From the NCBI RefSeq assembly GCF_034653275.1, contig NZ_JAYEES010000004.1:1240001-1304000 (forward strand): 64,000 nt of DNA, read 5' to 3'. This document shows, piece by piece, positions 7,854 to 16,755 of the stretch; position 1 is the stretch's first letter; every line of letters begins with the position of its first letter. This DNA is from Nitrospirillum sp034653275 (GTDB lineage: Bacteria; Pseudomonadota; Alphaproteobacteria; Azospirillales; Azospirillaceae). The position numbers were made by a program, and so were the translations under genes. The notes below the pieces were generated by a model. It saw only the letters and a list, made by a program, of their open reading frames with translations. It did not search any database and was not told the DNA's origin.

Positions 7854-8828
7854 TCAGGCATGGACCACCGGCGCGCCCCGGACGGAGCCGATATTATCCA
7901 CATACCAGCGGTAGGTCTGGGCGAGGCCGTCGTCGATCGACGTTGGCGCCCGCCAGCCCAAGGCCTCCAGACGGCTGTTGTCCATGATCTTGCGCGGCGT
8001 GCCGTCGGGCTTGCTGCGGTCGTGGACGATCTCGCCCTGGAAACCCACCACCCGGCAGATCCGTTCCGCCAGTTCGGCGATGGAGACCTCCTGGCTGCTG
8101 CCCAGGTTCAGCGGCTCCTCCTCGGAATAGTGCTTCATGACGAAGACCATGCCGTCGGCGGCGTCATCGACGAACAGCAGCTCGCGCAGGGGCGTGCCGC
8201 TGCCCCAGATTTCCAGGGTCTTGGCGCCCTCCTGCTTGGCCTTGTGCGCCTTGACCATCAGGGCCGGCACCACATGGCTGGCCATCAGGTCGAAGTTGTC
8301 ACCGGGACCGTACAGGTTGGTCGGCATGACCGAGGTGAAGTCGCAACCATACTGGCGGCGGTAGGCCTGGCACAGCTTGATGCCCGCGATCTTGGCGATG
8401 GCATACCACTGGTTGGTCGGCTCCAACGGACCGGTCAGCAGCGCCTCTTCCGGGATGGGCTGGGGCGCCATCCGCGGGTAGATGCAGGATGAACCGAGGA
8501 ACAACAGCTTCTCCACGCCCGAGCGGTGGGCGCTGTCGATGATGTTCGCCTCGATCATCAGGTTGTCGTAGATGAACTCCGCCGGGCGGGTGTCGTTGGC
8601 GTGGATGCCGCCGACGTGGGCCGCCGCCAGGAAGACGGCGTCCGGCCGCAGATCCTTCATCCACTTGTCCACCTGGCCGCCGTTGCGCAGGTCGCAGTGG
8701 TGGCGGCCCACGGTCAGGATGTCACACCCCTCCCGCTCCAGCCGCCGCACCAGGGCGGCGCCCACCAGGCCGCGGTGACCCGCGACCCAGACGCGTTTAT
8801 TGCGCAGCTCGTAAGGGGGCTTGTGCAT
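7854..8828 (-). CDS. fcl: GDP-L-fucose synthase
   Basis: This 324-residue extended SDR (WcaG family) performs the epimerisation and NADPH reduction of GDP-4-keto-6-deoxymannose to GDP-L-fucose in the cytoplasm. The nucleotide-binding motif GHRGLVG lies at residues 17-23, the catalytic SSC at 113-115 and YAIAK (Tyr142, Lys146) in the active site. FDLMASHVVPALMVK and GSGTPLRELLFVDD are family hallmarks. Length matches the family. It overlaps gmd by 32 bases, so both steps of GDP-fucose synthesis are coupled. The product most likely feeds a fucose-containing exopolysaccharide. Confidence 0.96.
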   Translation of the reverse strand: MHKPPYELRNKRVWVAGHRGLVGAALVRRLEREGCDILTVGRHHCDLRNGGQVDKWMKDLRPDAVFLAAAHVGGIHANDTRPAEFIYDNLMIEANIIDSAHRSGVEKLLFLGSSCIYPRMAPQPIPEEALLTGPLEPTNQWYAIAKIAGIKLCQAYRRQYGCDFTSVMPTNLYGPGDNFDLMASHVVPALMVKAHKAKQEGAKTLEIWGSGTPLRELLFVDDAADGMVFVMKHYSEEEPLNLGSSQEVSIAELAERICRVVGFQGEIVHDRSKPDGTPRKIMDNSRLEALGWRAPTSIDDGLAQTYRWYVDNIGSVRGAPVVHA

Positions 8829-9900
8829 CGTGCTGTCCTTCCCACTGCTTGACGGGGGTGCGATCCAGAAGGGCGCGGTCGGCGTTCACCATTTCGAACA
8901 CCAGTTCCTCGAAGGCGATCTTGTGTTCCCAGCCCAGGACCGTCTTGGCCTTGGTCGGGTCGCCCAGCAGGAAGTCCACCTCGGCCGGACGATAATAGGC
9001 CGGATCGACGGCGACCAACACCTTGCCAGTGCGGCGGCAATAGCCGCGCTCGTTCACGCCCTCGCCACGCCACACCAGCGGGCGGCCGATGCAATGGAAG
9101 GCCAGTTCCACGAACTCGCGCACCGAATGGGCCTCGCCGGTGGCCAGCACGTAGTCGTCGGGCTTGTCCTGCTGCAGCATCAGCCACATGCCCTCGACAT
9201 AATCGCGGGCGTGGCCCCAGTCGCGCCGGGCCTCCAGGTTGCCCAGGTACAGGCAGCTCTGCAGGCCACGTTCGATGGCCGCCACGGCGCGGCTGATCTT
9301 ACGGGTGACGAAGGTCTCGCCGCGCTCCGGCGATTCGTGGTTGAACAGGATGCCGTTGCTGGCGTGCATGTTGTAGGCCTCACGGTAGTTCACCGTGATC
9401 CAGTAGCCGTACATCTTGGCCACCGCGTACGGGCTGCGCGGATGGAAGGGCGTCGTCTCCGACAGGGGATCGCTGCTGATGCCGCCATACAGTTCGGAGG
9501 TGGACGCCTGGTAGAAGCGCACGTCGTCCTGCATCTTCAGCGACCGCACGGCCTCGAGCAAGCGCAGGGTGCCGGTGGCGTCCACGTTGGCGGTGTATTC
9601 CGGCATCTCGAAGCTGACGGCCACGTGGCTCATGGCGGCCAGGTTGTAGATTTCGGTCGGCCGCGTCTCGGCGATCAGGCGGGTCAGCGCCAGGCTGTCC
9701 GTCATGTCGCCATAGTGCAGCGAGAACTCGAAGCCGCCCTCGTGGCGGTCGCGGTAGATGTGGTCCAGCCGGTCGGTGTTGATGGACGACGAACGGCGCT
9801 TGAGGCCGTGGACCACATAGCCACGGGCCAGTAGGAACGAGGCCAGGTAAGACCCGTCCTGGCCGGTGATACCGGTGATCAACGCGGTTCTATTCGACAT
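8797..9900 (-). CDS. gmd: GDP-mannose 4,6-dehydratase
   Basis: The enzyme converts GDP-D-mannose to GDP-4-keto-6-deoxy-D-mannose, the first step to GDP-L-fucose. The 367 residues include GITGQDGSYL (10-19), STSELYG (133-139) and YAVAK (Tyr158, Lys162), and the Gmd signature RRSSSINTDRLDHIY (35-49). It is the first gene of the minus-strand gmd-fcl-wzx-fkbM operon; the 147 bp upstream should carry the promoter, though no clear -35/-10 pair stands out. Family identification is secure from the motif set. Confidence 0.97.
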   Translation of the reverse strand: MSNRTALITGITGQDGSYLASFLLARGYVVHGLKRRSSSINTDRLDHIYRDRHEGGFEFSLHYGDMTDSLALTRLIAETRPTEIYNLAAMSHVAVSFEMPEYTANVDATGTLRLLEAVRSLKMQDDVRFYQASTSELYGGISSDPLSETTPFHPRSPYAVAKMYGYWITVNYREAYNMHASNGILFNHESPERGETFVTRKISRAVAAIERGLQSCLYLGNLEARRDWGHARDYVEGMWLMLQQDKPDDYVLATGEAHSVREFVELAFHCIGRPLVWRGEGVNERGYCRRTGKVLVAVDPAYYRPAEVDFLLGDPTKAKTVLGWEHKIAFEELVFEMVNADRALLDRTPVKQWEGQHDAQAPLRAAQ

Positions 9901-10047
9901 ACGCTGCTCCGTTCATCAAAGGGTTGATCGCTGTTTTCAGCAAAATCTTGGGGGTTCTGTTCTTTCAGGGTTGTTGTTCGCGGGGGCGCTTCTTTCCCTT
10001 GTTCTAGACGCCCCTTGTCCTGGCGGCCGGCCGGCACGCCCGTTCCC

Positions 10048-11418
10048 TCACGGGAACAGCACGGCGCGGGCGACACGGTCCCAGGTGTAGGTTTCCAGCA
10101 CGTGGTTCTGGCCGCGGGCGCCCATGACGGCCAGGCGCTGCGGATCGGATACGGCGTGGATGATGAGGTCGGCCAGCACCTGCGGGTCAGCGCGCGACGC
10201 CAGGAAGCCATAGCGGCCGTCGCCGGTGATCTCGGGCAGGCCGTTGCGGCGCAAGCCCAGCACCGGGGTGCGGGAGATCAGCGCCTCCAGGTACACCTGG
10301 CCCCAGGGGTCGTTCAGCATGGGCTGCACCAGCAGGGAGGAACGGCGGTACAGCTCCTGCAGCTCAGCCCACGGCAGGCTGGACCGGAAGTCGATGGCCG
10401 GATGCTCCGGCACCCGGTCGCGCACCGAGGGGTCGGCCACGATGCTCAGGGTCAGATCCGGCCGGCGCAGCACCGCCTGCTGGAAGGCTTCGATGACCAG
10501 CTCGCCGCCCTTTTCCCGGAACAGGTGCTTGCAGACGAACAGCAGCTTGGGCTTGGCGTAGTCCTTGGGGCCGATGTAGGGCTTGATGTCGCCCATGCCC
10601 GAGCCCACCGCCGTCACCCGCGCCGCCGGCACGCCGTAATGGCTGATGATGTGGTCGCGCACATAGCGGCCGAAGGTGAAGATGTGGTCGACACAGTGCA
10701 GCGACCGCCGCTCCAGCTCCTCATAGGCCTCCAGCGCGCGGGCGCTGTAGCCGGCGATGTCGGGGCGATGCTCCGCCGCCAGCGCCCAGGTGTGGTCGCA
10801 ATAGAGGTAGTGGTGGACGCGGTGCGCCCGGTCGAACATGGGGTCGGCCGTGGCCTGCGCCTCCACCGCCGGCAGGTCGAGGGCGCCGGTGTGGATGATG
10901 TGACGGGTGCCGCGCTCCGCCGCCTTGGCCGCCAGCTGGCGGGCCAAATGGCGCCGGGCGGGGGCCGCGCGGTACAGCTGCTCCGACGTCATGAGCCGGC
11001 CGTAGCCGCCCATCACGTGGCGCGCGGCCAAGCCCATCTTGAAGGTCTTGGACAGATGGGGATGGAAGCCCTCCACCGTCACGCCCAGCTTTTCCAGGGC
11101 AACGCCCAGATTGCGGGGCGCGCCCGACCAGGTGCGGGGATGGGTGGGATCGCCGAAGACCGAGGTGATGGCCACGTGGTCGAAGCGGCGCTCGCCCGCC
11201 TCACCTTCCGTGATGGCCGGACGGGCGGGCGCCTCGTCCCCGGAAAACCCACCGAAAACCCGCGGCGGCTGCTGGGGACGCCCGGACGGATGCGATTGGG
11301 ACTGGGGGGTGTGCACGGCCACGGCCTTGGTCACTCCGGTCGGTTGAGCGGCGGCGGGATCGGGGGTGCCTGGAAACCCGTTCGGCGCCGCAGCGTCGTG
11401 GACAGGTGGTCCGGGCAC
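10048..11418 (-). CDS. Glycosyltransferase family 4 (GT-B)
   Basis: The protein has up to 456 residues. The first 75 or so are low-complexity Pro/Gly/Ala sequence and the start (GTG 11418) is uncertain; the folded part begins near HVAITSVFGDP. The GT-B C-terminal half shows LLFVCKHLFREKGGELVIEAF, a donor-binding region ELQELYRRSSLLVQPM and the classic E-x7-E (PWGQVYLEALISRTPVLG). It is expected to add one sugar to the lipid-linked exopolysaccharide repeat at the cytoplasmic face. It is transcribed divergently from the ExoL-like gene across a 232-bp gap. Confidence 0.85.
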   Translation of the reverse strand: MPGPPVHDAAAPNGFPGTPDPAAAQPTGVTKAVAVHTPQSQSHPSGRPQQPPRVFGGFSGDEAPARPAITEGEAGERRFDHVAITSVFGDPTHPRTWSGAPRNLGVALEKLGVTVEGFHPHLSKTFKMGLAARHVMGGYGRLMTSEQLYRAAPARRHLARQLAAKAAERGTRHIIHTGALDLPAVEAQATADPMFDRAHRVHHYLYCDHTWALAAEHRPDIAGYSARALEAYEELERRSLHCVDHIFTFGRYVRDHIISHYGVPAARVTAVGSGMGDIKPYIGPKDYAKPKLLFVCKHLFREKGGELVIEAFQQAVLRRPDLTLSIVADPSVRDRVPEHPAIDFRSSLPWAELQELYRRSSLLVQPMLNDPWGQVYLEALISRTPVLGLRRNGLPEITGDGRYGFLASRADPQVLADLIIHAVSDPQRLAVMGARGQNHVLETYTWDRVARAVLFP

Positions 11419-11481
11419 ACGAACCCACTGATGTCGTGGTTGAAATCAAACAAGCCCGGCGCCAAACCCGCCAGTGACCAA

Positions 11482-11587
11482 CCTGTGACCGGGGGTGCTT
11501 TATCTGCCCCATTTCAGTCACAGGGGCTATCCCAACGGAAAAAAGGCATATGCCATTTAATGATAAGGTAGCCCTGTTTTGTCACAG
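11482..11587. promoter_or_regulatory. Repeated GTCACAG elements between divergent glycosyltransferase genes
   Basis: CCTGTGAC (11482-11489) and GTCACAGG (11517-11524) form a perfect 8-bp inverted repeat with a 27-bp spacer, and a third GTCACAG lies at 11581-11587. Such repeats in a divergent promoter region suggest a regulator site or DNA loop. No confident -35/-10 pair was found in the gap, and the cognate regulator is unknown. Confidence 0.35.
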
Positions 11588-11650
11588 CACGGAAAATCCG
11601 CCCAGGTTCATGATGAATTACTTCGCATTGGCCGCTAATGGGGACGCTCC

Positions 11651-13060
11651 GTGTCGTCAAGAATTCCCAGTGCAGCATTCATGGACAATAGTCAGGCTGC
11701 CACTGCCGCCGTTTCACCCACCGACACCGCTACTGCGCCGCAGGGCGGCCTATCCGGCGGGGACGTCCTGGGCGACTGGATGGCCCAGCGTGTCGGGCCC
11801 GGCGCCGCGCCGGCGGACAAGGCCGGTGTGGTGTTCCTGACCCAGGACATCACCGATGTCAGCACCATCAAGCGGGTGCGGGAATTCCTGGACAACGGCC
11901 TGCCCGTCCTGGTCCTGGGGTTTGAGCGCGAGCGGTACAACAGCGGCTATCGGCCGCCCTGGCCCCACGTGCTGCTGGGCCGGACCGTGGATGGCAAGTA
12001 CGCCCATCGCCTGCAGGCGCTGGCGGGCGCCCTGCGCGTCATCTTCCGCCACCGCCCACGCCTGACCGACGCCACCATCCTGTACGCCCGCAACATCGAC
12101 CAGTTGCTGCTGGCCCTGGTCATGAAGCTGTTCATCAGCCGGCGGGCGGAGGTGGCCTACGAGGTGCTGGACATCCAGCCCATGTTCGTGGCCCACGGCC
12201 TGCGCTCTTTCCTGCTGCGGCTGGTGGAACGCCTCTGCCTGACCCAGGTGAAGCTGCTGGTGCTGTCCTCTCCCGGCTTCCACCGCCACTATTACGCGCC
12301 CACGCAGAAGTTCCGGGGCCCTTGGCTGCTGGTGGAGAACAAGCTGCCGCGCATCGGCTTGCCGGAACGGCCGAAGCCCGCCGCCACGGTGGCGGCCGAG
12401 ATTCGGCCCACCGGGGCCCAATCCGCCGGGACCAAGCCCCTGATGCCGCCACACCGCCCTTGGGTCATCGGCTATTTCGGCCTGATCCGGGGGGAGCAGA
12501 CGGTGGACCTGATGCACCGCCTGGCCCAGCGTCTGCCCGACCGGCTGCAGATCCGTTTCCGCGGCGTGCTGACGACGGTGGATGAAAAGCGCTTCTTCAA
12601 GACGCTGGAGTCCTGCCCCAACATCGTTTACGGCGGCCGCTACGACCATCCGGGCGAATTGGCCGACATGTATGCCGGCGTGGATTTCGCCTGGGCGCTG
12701 GACCTGGAAAACACCGAGCACAATTCCCGCTGGCTGCTGCCCAACCGCTTCTATGAGGCGGGCTATTTCGGCGTGCCCTGCCTGAGCGTCCAAGGCTTCG
12801 AGGTCGACCGCCTGGTACGCCGCCACGATGTGGGCTGGGGTTTCGAGCAGCCGCTGGAAGATACCATGGTCCGCTTCTTCCAGGACCTGACGGTCGATGA
12901 GTATGAGCGCAAGCGGCAGCGCCTGCTGGCCCTGCCCGACGAGACCTTCGTCGCCGGTGAGGAGATCCGGGCTCTGTGCCGTTTTTTCGCCCGGCGGGCC
13001 TCGACCCCGATGGAAAAGCCGCCGGTTGAGGAGGGAATGCAGCCGCGCCCCGCGTCCTGA
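11651..13060 (+). CDS. ExoL-like glycosyltransferase
   Basis: This protein has up to 469 residues and resembles rhizobial ExoL-type succinoglycan glycosyltransferases: an N-terminal segment with VVFLTQDITDVSTIKRVREF, a central RPWVIGYFGLIRG and a C-terminal WLLPNRFYEAGYFGVPCL. The family builds the side chain of lipid-linked octasaccharide at the inner membrane; here the acceptor is unknown. GTG 11651 gives the longest form; ATG 11681 is equally plausible and neither has a strong ribosome-binding site. The residues before about 60 are low complexity. The next gene in the same direction is galE, 78 bp away, so they may be co-transcribed. Confidence 0.75.
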   Translation: MSSRIPSAAFMDNSQAATAAVSPTDTATAPQGGLSGGDVLGDWMAQRVGPGAAPADKAGVVFLTQDITDVSTIKRVREFLDNGLPVLVLGFERERYNSGYRPPWPHVLLGRTVDGKYAHRLQALAGALRVIFRHRPRLTDATILYARNIDQLLLALVMKLFISRRAEVAYEVLDIQPMFVAHGLRSFLLRLVERLCLTQVKLLVLSSPGFHRHYYAPTQKFRGPWLLVENKLPRIGLPERPKPAATVAAEIRPTGAQSAGTKPLMPPHRPWVIGYFGLIRGEQTVDLMHRLAQRLPDRLQIRFRGVLTTVDEKRFFKTLESCPNIVYGGRYDHPGELADMYAGVDFAWALDLENTEHNSRWLLPNRFYEAGYFGVPCLSVQGFEVDRLVRRHDVGWGFEQPLEDTMVRFFQDLTVDEYERKRQRLLALPDETFVAGEEIRALCRFFARRASTPMEKPPVEEGMQPRPAS

Positions 13061-13138
13061 TCCGCCGCCCCCGATTTATCGCGGACCCATCAAAAGCCCC
13101 CCGAGTTGTCGGGGAGAAGACTGTGAAGGGAATAGGCT

Positions 13139-14167
13139 ATGAGCGACACCGTTGTGGTGACCGGCGGCGCCGGTTTCATCGGCAGCCACGCCTGCAAGGC
13201 GCTGGCCCAGGCGGGGTTCAGCCCCGTCACCTATGACAATCTGAGCCGCGGCCCCCGGGAGGCGGTGCTGTACGGCCCGCTGGAGGTGGGCGACATCGGT
13301 GACGTGGACCGGCTGACCGCCGTGCTGCGCGACTATGATCCCTGCGCGGTCATGCACTTCGCGGCCTACGCCCACGTCGGCGAGTCCGTCAGCGACCCGC
13401 TGCTGTATTACCGCAACAACGTCTCGGGCTCCGTCGGCCTGTTGGAGGCGATGCGCGACGCCGGGGTCGCCAACCTGGTCTTCTCCAGCACCTGCGCCGT
13501 CTATGGCGTGCCGCAACGGGTGCCGATCACGGAGGGCCATCCCCAGGCGCCCATCAACCCCTATGGCGCCAGCAAGCAGATGATGGAGCGCATCATCGCC
13601 GACTGCGAACCCGCCTGGGGCCTGCGCGCCGTCGTCCTGCGCTATTTCAACGCGGCCGGCGCCGACCCGGACGGCGACCTGGGGGAGAACCACGACCCCG
13701 AGCCGCACCTGATTCCCAATGTGCTGGACGCGGCCCTGGGCCGCAAGGACGGGCTGACGGTCAATGGTGCCGATTATCCCACGCCGGACGGCACCTGCAT
13801 CCGTGATTACATCCACGTCAGCGACCTGGCCCAAGCCCACATCCTGGCGCTGAAGCATCTGCTGGACGACGGCCCGTCCATGGCCCTGAACCTGGGCAAC
13901 GGCAACGGCTATTCCGTGCGCGAGGTCATGGAGGCGGCGGAGCGGGTGACCGGCCTGCCCATCCCCTGGCAGGTCGGCCCCCGCCGGCCGGGCGACCCGC
14001 CGGCCCTGGTGGGCGACGCCACCCAAGCCCGCCGCATCCTGGGCTGGACGCCGGAGCGCAGCGGCCTGGACGTGCAGATCGCCGACGCCTGGCGCCGACG
14101 CCTGCGCGAACTGCAGGCCCCGCAGGAGGCGGGGGTTGCCGCCGGCACCGTGCGCAAGACCGCCTAA
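13139..14167 (+). CDS. galE: UDP-glucose 4-epimerase
   Basis: This 342-residue enzyme interconverts UDP-glucose and UDP-galactose with bound NAD. It has VTGGAGFIGSH (7-17), the catalytic SST (116-118) and YGASK (Tyr142, Lys146), plus LRYFNAAGADPDG and DGTCIRDYIHVSDLA, which are GalE hallmarks. An AAGGGAA ribosome-binding site precedes ATG 13139. Its position inside an exopolysaccharide locus matches ExoB of rhizobia, which supplies UDP-galactose for polymer synthesis. It could also serve galactose use from the downstream catabolic region. The family call is secure. Confidence 0.96.
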   Translation: MSDTVVVTGGAGFIGSHACKALAQAGFSPVTYDNLSRGPREAVLYGPLEVGDIGDVDRLTAVLRDYDPCAVMHFAAYAHVGESVSDPLLYYRNNVSGSVGLLEAMRDAGVANLVFSSTCAVYGVPQRVPITEGHPQAPINPYGASKQMMERIIADCEPAWGLRAVVLRYFNAAGADPDGDLGENHDPEPHLIPNVLDAALGRKDGLTVNGADYPTPDGTCIRDYIHVSDLAQAHILALKHLLDDGPSMALNLGNGNGYSVREVMEAAERVTGLPIPWQVGPRRPGDPPALVGDATQARRILGWTPERSGLDVQIADAWRRRLRELQAPQEAGVAAGTVRKTA

Positions 14168-14316
14168 CAAGCGGAACCTAAGCGGCATGGGCCGACAAGG
14201 TTCATGCCGTAGGCTGCGACCGCAGCCGCCACAGCTTTCCGGGGCGCGTCAGCGAACTGGAAAGCGAGGATCAGCCAAGGGCCCGGACGGGCCTGCCGGC
14301 GTCTGAGGAAAACGAA

Positions 14317-14709
14317 CTATACGGTCTCGATGAAGCCGTCGCGCACCGTCACCGGCCAGGGCAGCAAGCCCTGGCCGGGGCACGGTCCGGCGACGCAGCG
14401 CCCGGTATCGATGTCGAACAGGGCGCTGTGCCAGCCGCAGCGGATGACGTCCCGGCCGGTCAGGTCCTGGGCGAGGTAGTCGTCCAGGGTGAAGGCCAGG
14501 GGTACGCCGGCATGGGGGCAGCGGTCGACATAGCCCATGACCGCCTCCCCCCGCCTCACAACGAAGCCGTGGAAACGGTCGCCCTGGATCTCCAGCACGA
14601 AGTTGCGGGCGCCGAGCGGCGCCAGCTCCGCCACCGCGCACAAGCGCACCCCGGCCGGCGTCCGGGTCAGCCGTGGGCGGATACCGCCCGGCGCGGGCGC
14701 GTCGCTCAA
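14317..14709 (-). CDS. Rieske [2Fe-2S] ferredoxin-like protein
   Basis: This 130-residue single-domain protein has the Rieske cluster ligands C-x-H (Cys64, His66 in CPHAG) and C-x2-H (Cys91, His94 in CGWHSALF), with DIDTGRCVAGPCPGQGLLPWPV after them, as in Rieske ferredoxins of oxygenases. It is soluble, with no signal peptide. The 3' end of the aminotransferase gene overlaps its start by four bases, so both are in one minus-strand operon. It may deliver electrons to an oxygenase or act as a redox accessory protein. The partner is not in the window. Confidence 0.85.
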   Translation of the reverse strand: MSDAPAPGGIRPRLTRTPAGVRLCAVAELAPLGARNFVLEIQGDRFHGFVVRRGEAVMGYVDRCPHAGVPLAFTLDDYLAQDLTGRDVIRCGWHSALFDIDTGRCVAGPCPGQGLLPWPVTVRDGFIETV

Positions 14710-15899
14710 CGCACGGCCCGCAGGGCGTCGATGAACTGCGGCACGGTGGCCAGCGTCAGGCCGGCCAAGTTGGCGCGACCATTGCCCACCATGTAGACGG
14801 CATGGTCGCGCCGCAGCACGGCCACCTGCTCCGGCGACAGGGGCAACAGCGAGAACATGCCGCGCTGGCGCCCCAGCGGGGCCAGCCAGGCGTCACCGGC
14901 GGCCAAGGCCTGGCGCACCTGGTTGATGCGGGTGCGCATGGCGTCCAGCTCCGCCCGCCACTCGGCGGTCAGGCCGGCGTCGTCCAGGATGACGCGCACC
15001 AGGGCGCCGCCATGGTCGGGCGGCATGGACCAGTTGACGCGGGCCAGCAGCAGGATGTTGGAGCGCATCAGCGCCGTGCGCGCGGGTGTGCCGCCCTTGG
15101 CGTAAAGGGCGCCCACGCGCTCCCGGTACAGGCCGAAGTTCTTGTCGCAGGAATACGCCACCAGGGCGTCCGGTGCCGCGTCCAGCACCAGGCGGGCGCC
15201 GGCGGCATCCTCCTCCAGCCCATCGCCCAGGCCCTGGTAGGCAAGGTCGATGAGGGGGATCAGGCCGCGCTCGGCCACCACATCGGCCACCGCCCGCCAC
15301 TGGGCTTGGTCCAGGTCGGCGCCGACGGGGTTGTGGCAGCAGCCGTGCAGCAGCACCACGTCACCAGCGGCGGCACCCTTCAGGGCGGACATCATCTCAT
15401 CGAACAGGACGGTCTGGGTCGCCTGGTCGTAATAGCGGTAGGTGGCCACGGTCAACCCGGCGGAGGTCATGATGGGCGCGTGGTTGGGCCAGGTCGGCGT
15501 GCCCAGCCAGACCTTGGCGCCCGGTCCCTTGGCGTTTTTCTGGGCGGCGTTCACCAGCTCCGCCGCCAGGCGCAGGGCGCCGGTGCCGCCGGGCGTCTGC
15601 ACCCCCACCATCGTGTCGGCCGGCATCGCCTTGCCGAAGACGATGGGCTGCAGCAGCTCGGTATAGCGGATGTCGCCCTCGGGCCCCAGATAGCTCTTGC
15701 TGCCCTGCGTCTCCAGCAACCGGCCCTCGGCCGCCTTGACGGCGCGCATGACCGGCGTGGCGCCGCTGTCGTCGCGGTAGACGCCCACCCCCAGGTCCAG
15801 CTTCTTGGGCCGCGGGTCGTCGCGGTACAGCGCGATCAGGGACAGCAGGACATCGGCGGGCTGCGGCGTCAGCGCGTCGAAAGGCGTCGGGGCGGACAT
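14706..15899 (-). CDS. Aromatic/aspartate-type aminotransferase (PLP, class I)
   Basis: The 397-residue protein is a fold-type I aminotransferase close to AspC/TyrB. PLP is held by Lys253 in SCDKNFGLYRERVG; other landmarks are GCCHNPVGAD (186-195), PLIDLAYQG (216-224) and GTPTWPNH (133-140). It probably interconverts aromatic amino acids or aspartate with their 2-oxo acids. With hmgA and fahA close by, tyrosine transamination to 4-hydroxyphenylpyruvate is the likely role. ATG 15899 was chosen: AAGGGAG lies eight bases upstream, and longer in-frame extensions run through the divergent promoter. It overlaps the Rieske gene by four bases. Confidence 0.92.
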   Translation of the reverse strand: MSAPTPFDALTPQPADVLLSLIALYRDDPRPKKLDLGVGVYRDDSGATPVMRAVKAAEGRLLETQGSKSYLGPEGDIRYTELLQPIVFGKAMPADTMVGVQTPGGTGALRLAAELVNAAQKNAKGPGAKVWLGTPTWPNHAPIMTSAGLTVATYRYYDQATQTVLFDEMMSALKGAAAGDVVLLHGCCHNPVGADLDQAQWRAVADVVAERGLIPLIDLAYQGLGDGLEEDAAGARLVLDAAPDALVAYSCDKNFGLYRERVGALYAKGGTPARTALMRSNILLLARVNWSMPPDHGGALVRVILDDAGLTAEWRAELDAMRTRINQVRQALAAGDAWLAPLGRQRGMFSLLPLSPEQVAVLRRDHAVYMVGNGRANLAGLTLATVPQFIDALRAVR

Positions 15900-16054
15900 C
15901 GTGGAGACTCCCTTATGGGCGGGGCTGGATCCGCCCCCAGCGGCGGCATCCCTATCGTTGCTGAATGATTTTATGCGAAATCTGTGACAATGTCCTTTCA
16001 TTGACGCGCAGTGGGAACCCAATATGGGAAGCGTATTTCGCCGGATTGGAAAAA

Positions 16055-16525
16055 ATGAAAGAGATTGATCAGTTCGATGAAATCGACCACCGCATCCTGC
16101 GCGCCCTGCAACGCGACGCCAGCCTGAGCCACGCCGCCCTGGCGGAGGAGGTGGGCGCCTCTCCCGCCTCATGCTGGCGGCGCATCAAGGCGCTGGAGGG
16201 GGCCGGCATCCTGGGCGCCACCGTGCGCCTAGTGGACGCCGCCAAGGTCGGCCGGGGCGTCAGCGTCATGTGCCAGCTGCGCATGAAAAGCCACGCCACC
16301 AAGGACCGGCAGGAATTCGAGGCCTTCATCCAGACGCGCGGCGAGATCATGGACTGCCACAGCATGTCCGGTGAATGGGACTATCTGATGCGGGTGGTGG
16401 TGGCCGACGTCGCCAGCTATGAGCGCTTCCTGATGCGGGAATTGCTGGCCCACCCGGCCGTGGCCGCCGCCGCCTCGCACTTCGCGCTCAGCCAGGTGAA
16501 ATACACCACCGCCCTGCCGATCTGA
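16055..16525 (+). CDS. Lrp/AsnC family transcriptional regulator
   Basis: The 156-residue protein has an N-terminal winged helix-turn-helix (IDHRILRALQRDASLSHAALAEEVGASPASCWRRIKALEGAGI, given here by its ends at about residues 9-52) and a C-terminal RAM ligand domain (MSGEWDYLMRVVVADVASYERFL is its core, about 109-131). ATG 16055 was preferred over a longer form because the fold begins directly after it. It is divergent from the aminotransferase gene, so it probably controls that gene and may sense an aromatic amino acid. The hmgA operator downstream is a different motif and could have another regulator. Confidence 0.9.
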   Translation: MKEIDQFDEIDHRILRALQRDASLSHAALAEEVGASPASCWRRIKALEGAGILGATVRLVDAAKVGRGVSVMCQLRMKSHATKDRQEFEAFIQTRGEIMDCHSMSGEWDYLMRVVVADVASYERFLMRELLAHPAVAAAASHFALSQVKYTTALPI

Positions 16526-16689
16526 TCTTTTCCATTTCCGGTGCCTTCCTTTCACCGATGGCGTTCGGGCCGCGAAACCTTTTCGGGCCTGCCGGGTTCC
16601 GCCAGCGCGATTGAAAGGTTTTCGCGGGAACCGCCGTCCATCCGGGATCCATCCAGGCCCGCGGCCCCAGCCCGGCGGCGTTTATCCAT

Positions 16690-16737
16690 TTGACAAGCGG
16701 CGGACATCGCCCCTTATATCGTTTCAAATGAAACGAT
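16690..16737 (+). promoter_or_regulatory. hmgA operon promoter with overlapping palindromic operator
   Basis: A perfect TTGACA (16690-16695) is followed after 18 bases by TTATAT (16714-16719). Directly over the expected transcription start lies ATCGTTTCA-AA-TGAAACGAT (16718-16737), a perfect 9-bp inverted repeat with 2-bp spacer. A bound repressor would block initiation. The shape suits a MarR- or IclR-type homogentisate repressor, but no such gene is in the window. Confidence 0.75.
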
Positions 16738-16755
16738 CTGGTGGAGGCAGCGGCC

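Noticed and set aside
14168..14316. CGGCAT...ATGCCG inverted repeat after galE as a terminator
   Set aside because: Arms are short, the loop is long and no T-run follows, so the evidence is too weak to call it.
14706..16172. 488-residue aminotransferase start
   Set aside because: The extension is Arg/Pro-rich, lies over the Lrp promoter and coding region, and ATG 15899 has a good ribosome-binding site and family-typical N-terminus.
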